Assembly (NCBI RefSeq): GCF_003611585.1 | Contig: NZ_RAVW01000011.1 | Span: forward strand, 1 to 52,573 | Reading direction: 5' to 3' | Length of the DNA: 52,573 bases | Origin: Corallococcus exercitus | Lineage (GTDB): Bacteria > Myxococcota > Myxococcia > Myxococcales > Myxococcaceae | Part shown: in pieces, positions 16,406 through 26,881 of the stretch | How the letters are laid out: each line of letters begins with the position of its first letter | Position numbering within the stretch: position 1 is the stretch's first letter | Translations under genes and position numbers: made by a program | Notes under the pieces: generated by a model | The model's database searches: none | Told to the model about the DNA's origin: nothing | What the model saw: the letters and a program-made list of their open reading frames with translations, nothing else

Positions 16406-17593
16406 TCAGGCGTGCGGGATGAGGGGCAGGCTCAGCGGGCCGCGCACGGTGAGGGAGGTGTTCCACTTCACCGGGCCCGTGGGCGTGAAGCGCGTGAAGC
16501 GGGACAGCAGCACCTCCAGCCCCACGCGCGCCTCCAGCCGGGCCAGCGGCGCGCCCAGGCAGAAGTGGATGCCGTGGCCGAAGGGCATGTTGTTCACGCC
16601 CTCTCGGTCCATGTCGAAGGTGTCCGGGTCCTTGAAGCGCTCGCCGTCGCGGCACGCGGAGCCGATCATCAGCGCCACGCGCGCGCCCTCCGGAATCACC
16701 ACGCCTGACACCTCCGTGGCCTTCGTGGTGACGCGCACCAGGCCGTGCACGGACGGCTCGTAGCGCAGCACCTCCTCCACGAAGCGCCCCACCTGCGACG
16801 GGTTCTCGCGCAGCCGGGCCACCAGGTGCGGCTGTTCCATCAAGAGGCGCACGCTGTGGCTGACGAGTTGCACGGTGGTCTCCAGCCCCGCCACCACCAG
16901 CAGGAACAGGAAGCTCATCACCTCCGCGTCGGAGAGCGCCTCGCCGTCCACGCGCGTCTTCACCAGGTCCGACACCATGTCGTCCTGCGGGTGGCGGCGG
17001 CGCTCGGCGACGACGTCGGACAGGTAGTCCTCCATCTCGCGCACGGTGGCCTTGATGGACTCGTGCCGGTGGGTGTCCTTCTCCGTCGTGCCGGACACGC
17101 TGGACAGGTCCACCGACCAGCGCTTGTAGCGGGCCGTCATGGTGGGGTCCAAGGCGAAGAGCTCACCAATCACGCTGGCGGGCAGCGGCATGGCGAAGGC
17201 GTCCACGAAGTCCACCTCGCGCTCCGGGGTCAGCCGCTCCGCCAGCGTCTGCGCGAAGCTCCGGATGCGCGGCTCCAGCCGGTTCACCGCCGCGGGCGTC
17301 CACGCGCGGCTCACCAGCGTGCGCAGCCGCATGTGGCGCGGCGGATCCATGACGATCATCGACTCGGAGAACGGGTTGTGGCCCAGCCACGGCGGCGCGG
17401 TGGTGGTGCGCACCCCGGCGGAGGAGAAGACCTGCGGGTTCTTGAAGGCCGCGGCCACGTCCTCGAAGCGCGTGAGGGCCCACAGTCCGCCGGGCTCCAC
17501 CTGACACACCGGCGCGGTGCGGCGCAGCTCCGCGTAGACGGGGTAGGGATTCGCCCGGACCTCCGGGGCCATCAGGTTCACGCGTTCACTCAT
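16406..17593 (-). CDS. Cytochrome P450
   Basis: The 395-residue soluble bacterial P450 has I-helix VVAGLETTVQL, K-helix EEVLRYEP (ExxR), and heme-binding FGHGIHFCLGAPLAR with Cys345 as axial ligand. The size and N-terminus (no membrane anchor) fit class I CYPs fed by separate ferredoxin and reductase proteins, which are not encoded nearby. The substrate is unknown. ATG 17591-17593 has AAAGGA upstream. It is divergent from the esterase gene across an unusually AT-rich 86-base gap (TATACT at 17632-17637) that presumably holds promoters for one or both. Confidence 0.95.
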   Translation of the reverse strand: MSERVNLMAPEVRANPYPVYAELRRTAPVCQVEPGGLWALTRFEDVAAAFKNPQVFSSAGVRTTTAPPWLGHNPFSESMIVMDPPRHMRLRTLVSRAWTPAAVNRLEPRIRSFAQTLAERLTPEREVDFVDAFAMPLPASVIGELFALDPTMTARYKRWSVDLSSVSGTTEKDTHRHESIKATVREMEDYLSDVVAERRRHPQDDMVSDLVKTRVDGEALSDAEVMSFLFLLVVAGLETTVQLVSHSVRLLMEQPHLVARLRENPSQVGRFVEEVLRYEPSVHGLVRVTTKATEVSGVVIPEGARVALMIGSACRDGERFKDPDTFDMDREGVNNMPFGHGIHFCLGAPLARLEARVGLEVLLSRFTRFTPTGPVKWNTSLTVRGPLSLPLIPHA

Positions 17594-17679
17594 GGTGGAA
17601 TTTCCTTTCCCGACTGGAAATCTATAGCCGGTATACTGGCTGCTGAACAGAGGCGCTGCCTCCCCCCCTTCGAGTCACC

Positions 17680-18666
17680 ATGTCCCGCATCCTGCTCGCC
17701 GCCGTTCTCGCCCTCGGTCTGTCCGCGTGTTCCGACGACCCCGATGAAGTCACGCCTGACTCGGGCACCTCGACCACCGACGCGGGCCGCGATGCGGGCG
17801 CGGACATGGACGCGGGGGCCGACGCGGGGACGGACGTGGACGCGGGCACGGATGCCGGCACGGGCATGGACGCCGGGACGGATGCGGGCACGGGCAGCTC
17901 GCACGGCGCCGGCAAGCTCGCGTGCAGCAAGACGGGCACGGTGAGCACGGACGCGGGCACGCTGACGTACTGCGTGGCGCAGGTGGGCGCAACGGAGGTG
18001 AAGCTCATCGAGCCGAAGCAGGGCATCGCGCCCGGGCCCATGCGGCTGGCCATCTACCTGCACGGCGACGGCGCGGCCACGTACAACGGCAGCAACCCGC
18101 GTTCGCTGTTCACGCACGGCGGTTGGACGTACGGGCACAACACGCTCTACGTGACGGCGCTCGCGCCCAACAAGTGCGCGTGGTGGACGGTGCCGGAGCG
18201 CACGGACTGCTCCACGGAGGCGCCCATCGAGGCACGCGACCTGGAGGGCAAGAACGCGGCGGAGCTGGTGTCGCTCATCGAGGCGCTGCGCAAGGGCTGG
18301 GACATCCAGGACGGCCCCATCCTCTTCGGCGGCTCGTCGGGCGGCAGCATCCAGCTGACGGCCAGCTTCCTGCCGCGCTACGGCGACCGCTACCCGGGCG
18401 TCTATGCGCTGAGCTGCGGCGGTGAGAAGCCGTGGTCGGGCCAGATGGACTGGGACGCGTCCAACGCGGCGCTGCGCGCGGGCACGAAGTTCTACTTCAC
18501 GTACGGCGACCAGGATTACCTGCTCCAGGACATCCAGGCGGCGGAGCAGTACCTCGGCGGACTCCAGTTCCCGGTGAACGACAAGGTCATCGCGGGCGCG
18601 CAGCACTGCGCGTTCGACCAGGTGGGCCGCGTCACGGAAGTGTGGAACGAGGCCACCGCGCAGTAG
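17680..18666 (+). CDS. Surface lipoprotein with Asp-Ala-Gly linker and esterase/depolymerase-like domain
   Basis: The 328-residue protein has a lipoprotein signal with lipobox LSAC (Cys17). A disordered linker of Asp-Ala-Gly repeats (about 34-72) precedes an alpha/beta-hydrolase domain. Domain marks are LAIYLHGDGA (oxyanion region), nucleophile Ser in FGGSSGGSIQ, acid in YGDQDYLL and His in AGAQHCAFD. It resembles PHB-depolymerase/feruloyl-esterase-like enzymes; the substrate is not known. The linker probably holds the enzyme off the membrane. It converges on the methyltransferase gene with 3 bases between stops. Confidence 0.82.
   Translation: MSRILLAAVLALGLSACSDDPDEVTPDSGTSTTDAGRDAGADMDAGADAGTDVDAGTDAGTGMDAGTDAGTGSSHGAGKLACSKTGTVSTDAGTLTYCVAQVGATEVKLIEPKQGIAPGPMRLAIYLHGDGAATYNGSNPRSLFTHGGWTYGHNTLYVTALAPNKCAWWTVPERTDCSTEAPIEARDLEGKNAAELVSLIEALRKGWDIQDGPILFGGSSGGSIQLTASFLPRYGDRYPGVYALSCGGEKPWSGQMDWDASNAALRAGTKFYFTYGDQDYLLQDIQAAEQYLGGLQFPVNDKVIAGAQHCAFDQVGRVTEVWNEATAQ
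17779..17895 (+). repeat. Degenerate DAG-encoding repeat (linker of the esterase lipoprotein)
   Basis: This in-frame repetitive stretch encodes nine copies of Asp-Ala-Gly separated by Thr, Ala, Met-Asp or Val-Asp. Its DNA is built from variants of GACGCGGG. It should be prone to length change by slippage. Confidence 0.8.
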
Positions 18667-18669
18667 GCA

Positions 18670-19506
18670 TCAGGCCTTCGCGGGCACCGGGGCATCCGCC
18701 AGCCTCACGTGGATGATTCCCGGTGTCCGGTGCCGGAACCAGGGCAGCCGGTTGAACGTGTTCAAGACGGCGCGATGGAAGCCCCGGGGGAACACGTACG
18801 GCACCTTCGAGACGTGCGTCACGCGTGGGTGCCAGCGCTTCAGCGTGGGCGCCACCTCATCCAGGTTGATGCCCCACGGCATGGGCGGTGACCGGTAGGC
18901 ACGCGTGCGGCGCTGCCCCGCGAGCGTCTGCTGGGAGACCCACCGGGGAATCGTGTCGAAGAGGAGCTCCGCGCCCGGGAAGCGCTCCGCGATGTCGGCG
19001 AACAGGCGGCGGACCTCCTCCTCCTGGAAGTACATGAGCAGCCCCTGCGCGATGATCAAAACGCCATGGGATGCGTCCACCGCGTCCATCCACGAGCGGT
19101 CCAGCGCGCTGGCTGCAAAGTGGCGAAGCCGCTCCGTGGGAGGAAGGAAGCGCTCGCGGATAGCCATGGCCTCCGGCAGGTCCACGCTCAACCAACACAG
19201 CCGGCCATTGTCCACGCGCAGGGCCTGCGTCTCCAGCCCCTCCCCCAGCGACACGACGAAGCCGTCCGGGTGCGTGGCAAGCCACTGGCGCAGGACGCGG
19301 TCCGTCTCCACCGCGCGGATGGCGTGGGACGCCTGCGCCTTCCCGAACGAGCGCTCGAAGTCGTACTGGATGGCGTCGTAGATGCGCACGCAGTCCGCGT
19401 CGCGAAGGATGCCGTCGGGCCGCTTCGCCTCCGCCGCGCGATTGTGCAGCGTCAGGAGCATCGTCTCCGGGATGCCCGTCAAGTTCGGAACGTAGCGCTC
19501 GGCCAT
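18670..19506 (-). CDS. Leucine carboxyl methyltransferase (LCMT/PPM)-family methyltransferase
   Basis: The 278-residue protein is a SAM-dependent methyltransferase of the LCMT/TcmP-like family. It shows FVVSLGEGLETQALR (SAM loop, GEGLET), WLSVDLPEAMAIR, ALDRSWMDAV and GVLIIAQGLLMYFQEEEVR, all characteristic. Such enzymes O-methylate carboxyl groups, in secondary metabolism or on unknown substrates. ATG 19504-19506 follows a G-rich ribosome site. It is divergent from the GST gene and convergent with the esterase gene. Substrate unknown. Confidence 0.88.
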   Translation of the reverse strand: MAERYVPNLTGIPETMLLTLHNRAAEAKRPDGILRDADCVRIYDAIQYDFERSFGKAQASHAIRAVETDRVLRQWLATHPDGFVVSLGEGLETQALRVDNGRLCWLSVDLPEAMAIRERFLPPTERLRHFAASALDRSWMDAVDASHGVLIIAQGLLMYFQEEEVRRLFADIAERFPGAELLFDTIPRWVSQQTLAGQRRTRAYRSPPMPWGINLDEVAPTLKRWHPRVTHVSKVPYVFPRGFHRAVLNTFNRLPWFRHRTPGIIHVRLADAPVPAKA

Positions 19507-19630
19507 GTCAGGTCCCCTGCTTGGGCTTCCATACGACCCGGTGGATTCGGGAGCAAGAAGCGGAGCGCGGGCAGAGGACGGAGCTGTCTACTGTGACGCG
19601 CACTCTTCCTTCGCCGCATGGAGCAGCCGA

Positions 19631-20254
19631 ATGCGCCTCTACGACTATCTGCCTTCCGCGAACGGCTACAAGGTCCGCACGTTGCTCGCGCAGCTCGGGC
19701 TCGCTTACGAGTTGGTGCCGGTGGACATCTTCGCGGGGGAGAGCCACACGGCGGACTTCCACGCGAAGAACCCGGACGGCCGCATTCCGGTGCTGGAGCC
19801 GGAGCCCGGGCGGTTCCTCGCGGAGTCCAACGCCATCCTGCTGTTCCTGGCGGAGGGTACGCGCCTGATGCCGGACGACCGCTTCGCGCGGGCGCAGGTG
19901 CATCAGTGGATGTTCTTTGAACAGAACGCGGTGGAGCCGAACCTGGGCACCGCGCGCTACTGGCTCCTCACGGGCCGGCAGTCACCGCAATCCGAAGTGC
20001 TCCGCAATCGCGTGCAGAACACCGAGCGCGCCCTGTCCGCGCTGGAGCGGCACCTGGGCAGCCGCATGTTCCTTGTGGACGAGCGCTACACCGTCGCGGA
20101 CCTCTGCCTCTTCGCGTACACGCACCTGGCGCCGGATGCGGGCGTGGACCTCGCGCCCTACCCGGCCGTGACCGCGTGGCTGGAGCGCGTGAGGGCCCAG
20201 CCCGGCTTCCTGGGCCCCGTGCCGCCCTACTCCGCGAACGCGCGCGTGGGCTGA
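19631..20254 (+). CDS. Glutathione S-transferase family protein
   Basis: The 207-residue protein has an N-terminal thioredoxin-like domain (LYDYLPSANGYKVRTLLAQL; Ser and Asn in the GSH site region; cis-Pro in GRIPVLEPE; ESNAILLFLAE) and an all-helical C-terminal domain with the N-capping signature YTVADLCLFAY. It is probably cytoplasmic and conjugates or reduces electrophiles with glutathione. ATG 19631-19633 follows GGAG; the upstream open stretch to 19505 has no homology. It ends convergent with the hydrolase lipoprotein gene. Confidence 0.9.
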   Translation: MRLYDYLPSANGYKVRTLLAQLGLAYELVPVDIFAGESHTADFHAKNPDGRIPVLEPEPGRFLAESNAILLFLAEGTRLMPDDRFARAQVHQWMFFEQNAVEPNLGTARYWLLTGRQSPQSEVLRNRVQNTERALSALERHLGSRMFLVDERYTVADLCLFAYTHLAPDAGVDLAPYPAVTAWLERVRAQPGFLGPVPPYSANARVG

Positions 20255-20287
20255 AGCAGCGAGCGGCACTGCCCTGCGCTCCGCGCT

Positions 20288-20306
20288 CCACGTCTGGTGG
20301 ACGTGG
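20288..20306. terminator. Short hairpin between convergent GST and hydrolase genes
   Basis: CCACGT (20288-20293) and ACGTGG (20301-20306) pair with a 7-base loop. It lies 34 bases after the GST stop in the 124-base convergent gap. There is no T run, so its function as a terminator is a guess. Confidence 0.3.
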
Positions 20307-20378
20307 GCCTCTTGCGCCGCGACCCGCGCCACTCGCCTACGTGTTCTGCGCTCCGCGAACGCGGCTGACGCGAAGTCC

Positions 20379-21314
20379 TCACTCCGCTTCCGCTGCTACG
20401 GCCTGACGGGCCTCCGCGTCCGTGAGTACGACCGCAGGCGCATCCGCCTTCGCTTCCATGAGCCGCTTCGCCAGCAACTCCGTCACGGGCGCGAGCACGC
20501 TGAAGTGCGTGGCGCCCGGCACCGCGAGGAACGACAGCGGTGCGCCCTTCGCCGCCACGCGCAGCGGTTCGAACGCGTCCATGTTGCCGTGGTCCGAGCC
20601 CTCGATGACCTGCGTGGGCACGCGCAGGTGCTCCACGTAGCTCACCGGGTTGCGCATCCACAGCTCCGACCCACGGGCCTGCCCCAGGAGCGGGACATAG
20701 GCCGCGTACTCGGACACGTCGTGCACCGGGCCGAACACGTAGGCCCCCTTCAAGCGCGGTGACAGCACCGCGGCCATCAGCGCCACCGTGCCTCCCGTGC
20801 TGTGCCCCGCCACGTAGATGCGCGCGGGGTCCACGTCCGGGCGCTGCGCCACGAAGTCGATGGCGGCCACCACGTCATCCACCTCGCCCAGGAAGTACTC
20901 GCGCGCGCCCGGGTTGTCGTCCGACCCGCGCAAGGACGGCAGCATCAACACCAGCCCTGCTTCGCGAAACGCCCGCGCGCTCTGATCATTGCTCCGGGGC
21001 GAAGGCGTCCATGCGAAGTCGTCGAGCCCGAAGTCCATGCCTCCGTGGATCCACACCACCGCCGGACGCTTCGCGCTTTCGCGCACGGGCGTGACGTAGG
21101 CCGCGTTGCTGCCCAGCGGCGCGGGATAGCGCACCAGCTCAAACAGCTCCTTCGGCGGCGTGGGCGCGGGGATGCGCTGCGTGGGCTCTACCTTCAACTG
21201 CGTGCGGAAGGTCTTTCGAAGGTTCACGGACGTGGGCGGCGCGGGCTTGGAGCAGGCCCCGACGAAGAGGCAGGCCAGCAGGCTGGAGAGGAGGACACTT
21301 CGTGAAGGCATCAT
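20379..21314 (-). CDS. Alpha/beta-hydrolase (prolyl-oligopeptidase-like) lipoprotein
   Basis: The protein is about 311 residues. The signal ends in lipobox VGAC, giving a lipidated Cys. The hydrolase fold shows VVWIHGGMDFG (oxyanion), nucleophile Ser in VAGHSTGGTVAL, Asp region GSDHGNMD and His in PGATHFSVL. It resembles acyl-peptide-hydrolase-type or dienelactone-hydrolase-type enzymes; the substrate is unknown. ATG 21314 (or 21311) is favoured because it begins the signal peptide directly. ATG 21359 would prepend 15 polar residues. Neither start has a strong ribosome site, so the start is uncertain. Confidence 0.82.
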   Translation of the reverse strand: MMPSRSVLLSSLLACLFVGACSKPAPPTSVNLRKTFRTQLKVEPTQRIPAPTPPKELFELVRYPAPLGSNAAYVTPVRESAKRPAVVWIHGGMDFGLDDFAWTPSPRSNDQSARAFREAGLVLMLPSLRGSDDNPGAREYFLGEVDDVVAAIDFVAQRPDVDPARIYVAGHSTGGTVALMAAVLSPRLKGAYVFGPVHDVSEYAAYVPLLGQARGSELWMRNPVSYVEHLRVPTQVIEGSDHGNMDAFEPLRVAAKGAPLSFLAVPGATHFSVLAPVTELLAKRLMEAKADAPAVVLTDAEARQAVAAEAE

Positions 21315-23017
<1,703 letters not shown>

Positions 23018-23021
23018 CGCC

Positions 23022-24368
23022 ATGCGACCCGTGAGGCCTGGCCAGGAAGTGCCCCCGCGCGCGGAGACCCCGCGCGTCTTTGACCTGTCGCTGCCGGACC
23101 TGCCGCTGGAGGCCGGCGCCCGCGTGGCGCCCCACCTCGTGCGCGGCTGGTGGTGGGGGCCCCCGGAGGACCTCGCGTGGTTGCAGTCCCGCGCCCGCGT
23201 GCATTCCGAGGAGGCGACGCGCGCGGGCCGGCTGCGCGTGGTGCGCAGGTCCGCCTCCGAGCTGCGCGACGCAGCCTCCGAGCTGCGCGACGCGCGCCGC
23301 ACCGGACCCCGCCGCACGCCGGACGCGGTGCCCACCGTGCTGCTGGTGCACGCGCTCACCGGGGACATGAACGCGGGCGGTGAAGGCGGCTGGTGGGAGC
23401 CCGTCATCGGGCCTGGCCGGCCGTTGGATCCGTCGCGCGTGCGGCTGCTGTGCTTCAACAACCTGGGCTCCTGCTACGGCACCTTCGGCCCCGCGGACGA
23501 AGGCTTCCCGCAGCGCACCGACGACACGCGGTTCGGCCCGTCCCCGGTGCTGCCCAAGGGCGACCTGCGCCTGGACGAGCGGAGCCTGCCCGCGACGATT
23601 ACGCCGTGGGACCAGGCGCGCTCCATCCTCGCGGCGCTGGACGCGCTGGGCGTGGACGAGGTGGCGCTCGTCACCGGCGGCTCGCTGGGCGGCATGGTGG
23701 TGCTGTGCCTGGCGGCGCTCGCGCCGGAGCGCTTCCAGCGCATGGTCCCCATCGCGACGGCGGAGGCCGCGTCCGCGTGGGTGGTGGGCTGGAACCACGT
23801 GGCCCGGCAGGCCCTGCTCCTCGACCCGGAGTATCCCGAATCCCCAAGGCGTGGCCTGGAGCTGGCGCGCCAGCTGGCGACGCTCACCTATCGCGCGGAG
23901 GCCGGACTGGACGCGCTCCAGCCGCGTCCGCAGGCCTGGTCGTCGCGCACGCTGTACCCGGTGGAGAGCTACCTGGAGCACCAGGGCGCGAAGCTGGAGG
24001 CGCGCTTCGATGCCCGCTCCTACCTGGCGCTGCTGGGCGTCATGGACCACCACGATCTCACGCGCGTGCCGACGCCGAACGGCGGTCCCGGCGTGGACCG
24101 CATCCGCGCGAGCACGTTGACCATCGGCATCGACCGGGACGTCCTCTTCCCTCCCGAGCACATGAAGAACCTGTCCCGTCGCCTGCGCGCGCAGGGACTC
24201 CATGCCGAGTACGCGGTCCTGTGCAGCGTGCACGGCCACGACGGCTTCCTCATCGAATGGGACGCGCTCGCGCCCCTGTTGCTTCGCGCGCTGGCCCTGC
24301 CTCCGGGCGTGGGCCGCGACGCCCGCCTTTCCTCCACTGCCGGCGTTCGCGCCCGGAAGACCTCATGA
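23022..24368 (+). CDS. metX: Homoserine O-acetyltransferase
   Basis: The 448-residue alpha/beta-hydrolase-fold acyltransferase has VLLVHALTGD (oxyanion), CFNNLGSCYGTFGP, nucleophile Ser in VTGGSLGGMVVL, Asp in IGIDRDVLFP and His in HGHDGFLIEW. It makes O-acetylhomoserine, the MetY substrate. Whether the donor is acetyl- or succinyl-CoA cannot be read with certainty; the MetY partner suggests acetyl. Compared with other MetX proteins it has extra sequence before VLLVHALTG, rich in Arg and Trp and including a direct 7-residue duplication (ASELRDA twice). It begins 4 bases after metY and overlaps the next gene as ATGA. Confidence 0.94.
   Translation: MRPVRPGQEVPPRAETPRVFDLSLPDLPLEAGARVAPHLVRGWWWGPPEDLAWLQSRARVHSEEATRAGRLRVVRRSASELRDAASELRDARRTGPRRTPDAVPTVLLVHALTGDMNAGGEGGWWEPVIGPGRPLDPSRVRLLCFNNLGSCYGTFGPADEGFPQRTDDTRFGPSPVLPKGDLRLDERSLPATITPWDQARSILAALDALGVDEVALVTGGSLGGMVVLCLAALAPERFQRMVPIATAEAASAWVVGWNHVARQALLLDPEYPESPRRGLELARQLATLTYRAEAGLDALQPRPQAWSSRTLYPVESYLEHQGAKLEARFDARSYLALLGVMDHHDLTRVPTPNGGPGVDRIRASTLTIGIDRDVLFPPEHMKNLSRRLRAQGLHAEYAVLCSVHGHDGFLIEWDALAPLLLRALALPPGVGRDARLSSTAGVRARKTS
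23253..23294 (+). repeat. 21-bp tandem duplication inside metX
   Basis: The 21-base unit at 23253-23273 is repeated at once at 23274-23294 with only the last base changed. It encodes ASELRDA twice in the non-conserved N-terminal insert. This looks like a recent in-frame duplication. Confidence 0.85.
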
Positions 24369-26878
24369 CCGCCCCTGTGAGCATCACCCGTTACGCTCCC
24401 TTCCTGCTCGACACCGCCCAGGGACTCGCGTCCGTGGCCACGCACCTGTCGCGCCGCGACGCGGGCAGCACGCGCGCCGCCATCGTGTCGTCACCTCCGT
24501 GGCTCGCGGCGGGGCTGGAGGCCGCGCTGTCCATCGCGTTGAAGGGCAACTCCACGCTGGCCCGGCAGGAGCTGGATGGACTGCTCGCGCGGGGCCTGTT
24601 GATGCTGGAGGACGCCGAGCGCCGGCTGGGCGCGCCCCCGGGCTCCACGTCGGTGGAGACGGACGGTGCGCGCACGCTGGCGTCGTTGCTGGAGCCCGCT
24701 CGCCGCGCGCTGGATGGCGCCAGCCTGGTGCGTGAGCGGCGGCCCGCGCTGGAGGACGTGGTGCGCGGCACCGGCGAGCGGCTGACCGCGGCGCTGCTGG
24801 CGCGGCTGCTGGGCGCTCGCGGAGTGCCTTCGCTGGAGGTGGACGCGGCCGACTGGACGGTGACGGAGGGCGAGCCCGGGCAGGCGCGCGTGAACCGCGA
24901 GCACACCCGCGCCCGGGTGGCGACGCTGCGGCCTTCGTGGGAGGGACGACTGACGCTGCACGCGGGCGGCCGGGGCGTGGCGCTGGATGGGCGCTCCACG
25001 ACGCTGGGCGTGGATGGCGCGGACGAGACGGCGGCGGTGCTGTCCGTGCTGCTGGGCACGCCGTTGACGTTGTGGACGGACGTGCCCGGGGTGATGACGG
25101 CGGATCCGCTGCACGTGGCGGATGCGCGGCCGGTGCCGCACCTGAGCTACACGGAGGCCCTGGAGCTGGTGTACCTGGGCCTGCCCACGCTGCATCCGCG
25201 AGCGCTGTCCACGCTGCGCGACGCGGACATCCCGCTGCGCGTGCGCCATCTGCAACAGCCCGACGAACCCGGCACTCTCATCGACGTGCGCGGCGCGGGC
25301 AACGGCAGCGTGCCCACGTGCGTGGTGTCGCTGGAGGACCTGGCGCTGCTGGGGCTGGAGGGCGGCACGGAGGAAGCGGCGCGGCCGGTGGGGCCTCGCG
25401 CGTTGCAGGCGCTGGAGGCCGCGGGCATCGACGCGTGGATGGCGGCGCAGTCGTCACCGGGACGTTCGGTGGCGGTGGTGCTGCGCCGGGCGCACGCGGC
25501 CCGAGCGGAGGAGGTGTTGCGACGGGAGCTGGCGCCGGAGCTGGAGCGCGGCGCGTTGCAGCCGCCCCAGGTGCGCGCGCCGGTGACGCAGGTGGCGCTG
25601 GTGGCGGAGGCCATGGGCCAGGGCGCCAACGTGGCGGGACGGCTGTTCCAGCCGCTGGGCGCGCTGGGCATCAACGTGCGCGCCATCGCGCAGACGGCGA
25701 GCGCGCGCTCCATCTCGTTCATCGTGGACGGGGCGGAGACGGCGCTGACGGTGCGCACGGTGCACGCGGCCTTCCACTTCGCGCACGAGGAGGTGAGCCT
25801 GCTGGTGCTGGGGCACGGCGTGGTGGGCAGCCAGCTGTTGGACCAACTGCGCGCGTTGCAGGAGACGCTGGCGCAGGAGCACGGCATCCAGCTCAACCTG
25901 GTGGGGCTCGCGGACAGCCGGCGGGTGCTCTTCTCTCCAGAGGGCATCCCGCTGAAGCAGTGGCGAGAGCGCATCGCATCCGTGCCCGAGGGCGCGTCAC
26001 CGCCCGTGGTGCGCGCGCTGCTGGAGCCGCTGCGACGGCTGCCGGTGCCGGTGCTGGTGGACTGCACCGCGGCGGAGGGCATGGAGGAGCTGTACCTGGA
26101 GGCCTTCCGCAACGGCATCCACGTGGTGGCTGCGAACAAGAAGCCGCTGACGCAGCCGCGCGAGGTGTGGGAGCGGCTGCGGAGCACGGCGCACCTGAAC
26201 CACCGCGCGTACCACTACGAGACGACGGTGGGCGCGGGGCTCCCGGTCATCCAGACGCTGAAGGACCTGGTGCGCACGGGAGACCGGGTGCACGGAGTGG
26301 AGGGTTCGTTCTCCGGGACGCTCGGGTACCTGAGCCAGCAGCTGATGGACGGCGTGCCGCTGTCGAAGGCGGTGCGCACGGCGCGCGAGAAGGGCTTCAC
26401 GGAGCCGCACCCGCGCGAGGACCTGGCGGGCACGGACGCGGCTCGAAAGGCGCTCATCCTCGCGCGTGAGCAGGGATTGGACCTGTCGCTGGAGGACGTG
26501 GAGGTGGAGCCGTTCGTGCCGCGCGAGTACCTGGAGGAGCCGGACGTGGAGCGCTTCCTCACGGGGCTGGAGAAGCTGGACCGGACGTTCACCTCGCGCG
26601 TCGAGGGCCTGCGCGCGGAGGGCAAGGTGCTGCGCTACCTGGCGCGCATCGACCCTGCGGCGAAGGACGGGCCGGTGCTGCGCGTGGGCCCGGTGGCCGT
26701 GCCGAAGGAACATCCGGCGACACGGCTGCGCGGCTCGGAGGCGTTCGTGGCCTTCTCCACGGAGAGATACGCGGACTACCCGCTGCTCGTGCAGGGCGCG
26801 GGCGCTGGTGGCCCTGTCACGGCGGCGGGCGTCCTCGCGGACATCCTGAAGATCGCCCAGAACCTGCGGGGGCGGTGA
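24365..26878 (+). CDS. metL: Bifunctional aspartokinase/homoserine dehydrogenase, with a degenerate kinase domain
   Basis: The 837-residue protein has the ThrA/MetL layout: aspartokinase-like (about 1-310), ACT-type regulatory region (about 310-475; GANVAGRLFQPLGALGINVRAIAQ) and homoserine dehydrogenase (about 480-837). The dehydrogenase half is well conserved: LLVLGHGVVGSQLLDQL, VVAANKKPLTQ, ETTVGAGLPVIQTLKDL, GSFSGTLGYLSQQL, EPHPREDLAGTDAARK. In the kinase half LWTDVPGVMTADP is intact, but the N-terminal KFGG motif is missing and the usual TTLGRGGSD reads TTLGVDGAD. It therefore supplies homoserine for MetX, while its kinase activity is doubtful. The ATG overlaps the metX stop (ATGA). It could equally be named thrA. 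Confidence 0.92.
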   Translation: MTAPVSITRYAPFLLDTAQGLASVATHLSRRDAGSTRAAIVSSPPWLAAGLEAALSIALKGNSTLARQELDGLLARGLLMLEDAERRLGAPPGSTSVETDGARTLASLLEPARRALDGASLVRERRPALEDVVRGTGERLTAALLARLLGARGVPSLEVDAADWTVTEGEPGQARVNREHTRARVATLRPSWEGRLTLHAGGRGVALDGRSTTLGVDGADETAAVLSVLLGTPLTLWTDVPGVMTADPLHVADARPVPHLSYTEALELVYLGLPTLHPRALSTLRDADIPLRVRHLQQPDEPGTLIDVRGAGNGSVPTCVVSLEDLALLGLEGGTEEAARPVGPRALQALEAAGIDAWMAAQSSPGRSVAVVLRRAHAARAEEVLRRELAPELERGALQPPQVRAPVTQVALVAEAMGQGANVAGRLFQPLGALGINVRAIAQTASARSISFIVDGAETALTVRTVHAAFHFAHEEVSLLVLGHGVVGSQLLDQLRALQETLAQEHGIQLNLVGLADSRRVLFSPEGIPLKQWRERIASVPEGASPPVVRALLEPLRRLPVPVLVDCTAAEGMEELYLEAFRNGIHVVAANKKPLTQPREVWERLRSTAHLNHRAYHYETTVGAGLPVIQTLKDLVRTGDRVHGVEGSFSGTLGYLSQQLMDGVPLSKAVRTAREKGFTEPHPREDLAGTDAARKALILAREQGLDLSLEDVEVEPFVPREYLEEPDVERFLTGLEKLDRTFTSRVEGLRAEGKVLRYLARIDPAAKDGPVLRVGPVAVPKEHPATRLRGSEAFVAFSTERYADYPLLVQGAGAGGPVTAAGVLADILKIAQNLRGR

Positions 26879-26881
26879 GGC

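Noticed and set aside
17609-17637. A sigma-70 promoter using TATACT at 17632 for the esterase lipoprotein
   Set aside because: The -10 hexamer is good, but no acceptable -35 box is found at 16-18 bases. The gap is only noted as AT-rich.
24491-26713. Several minus-strand frames opposite the aspartokinase/homoserine dehydrogenase gene
   Set aside because: Arg/Gln/His-rich shadow translations with no motifs; the plus strand is fully conserved.
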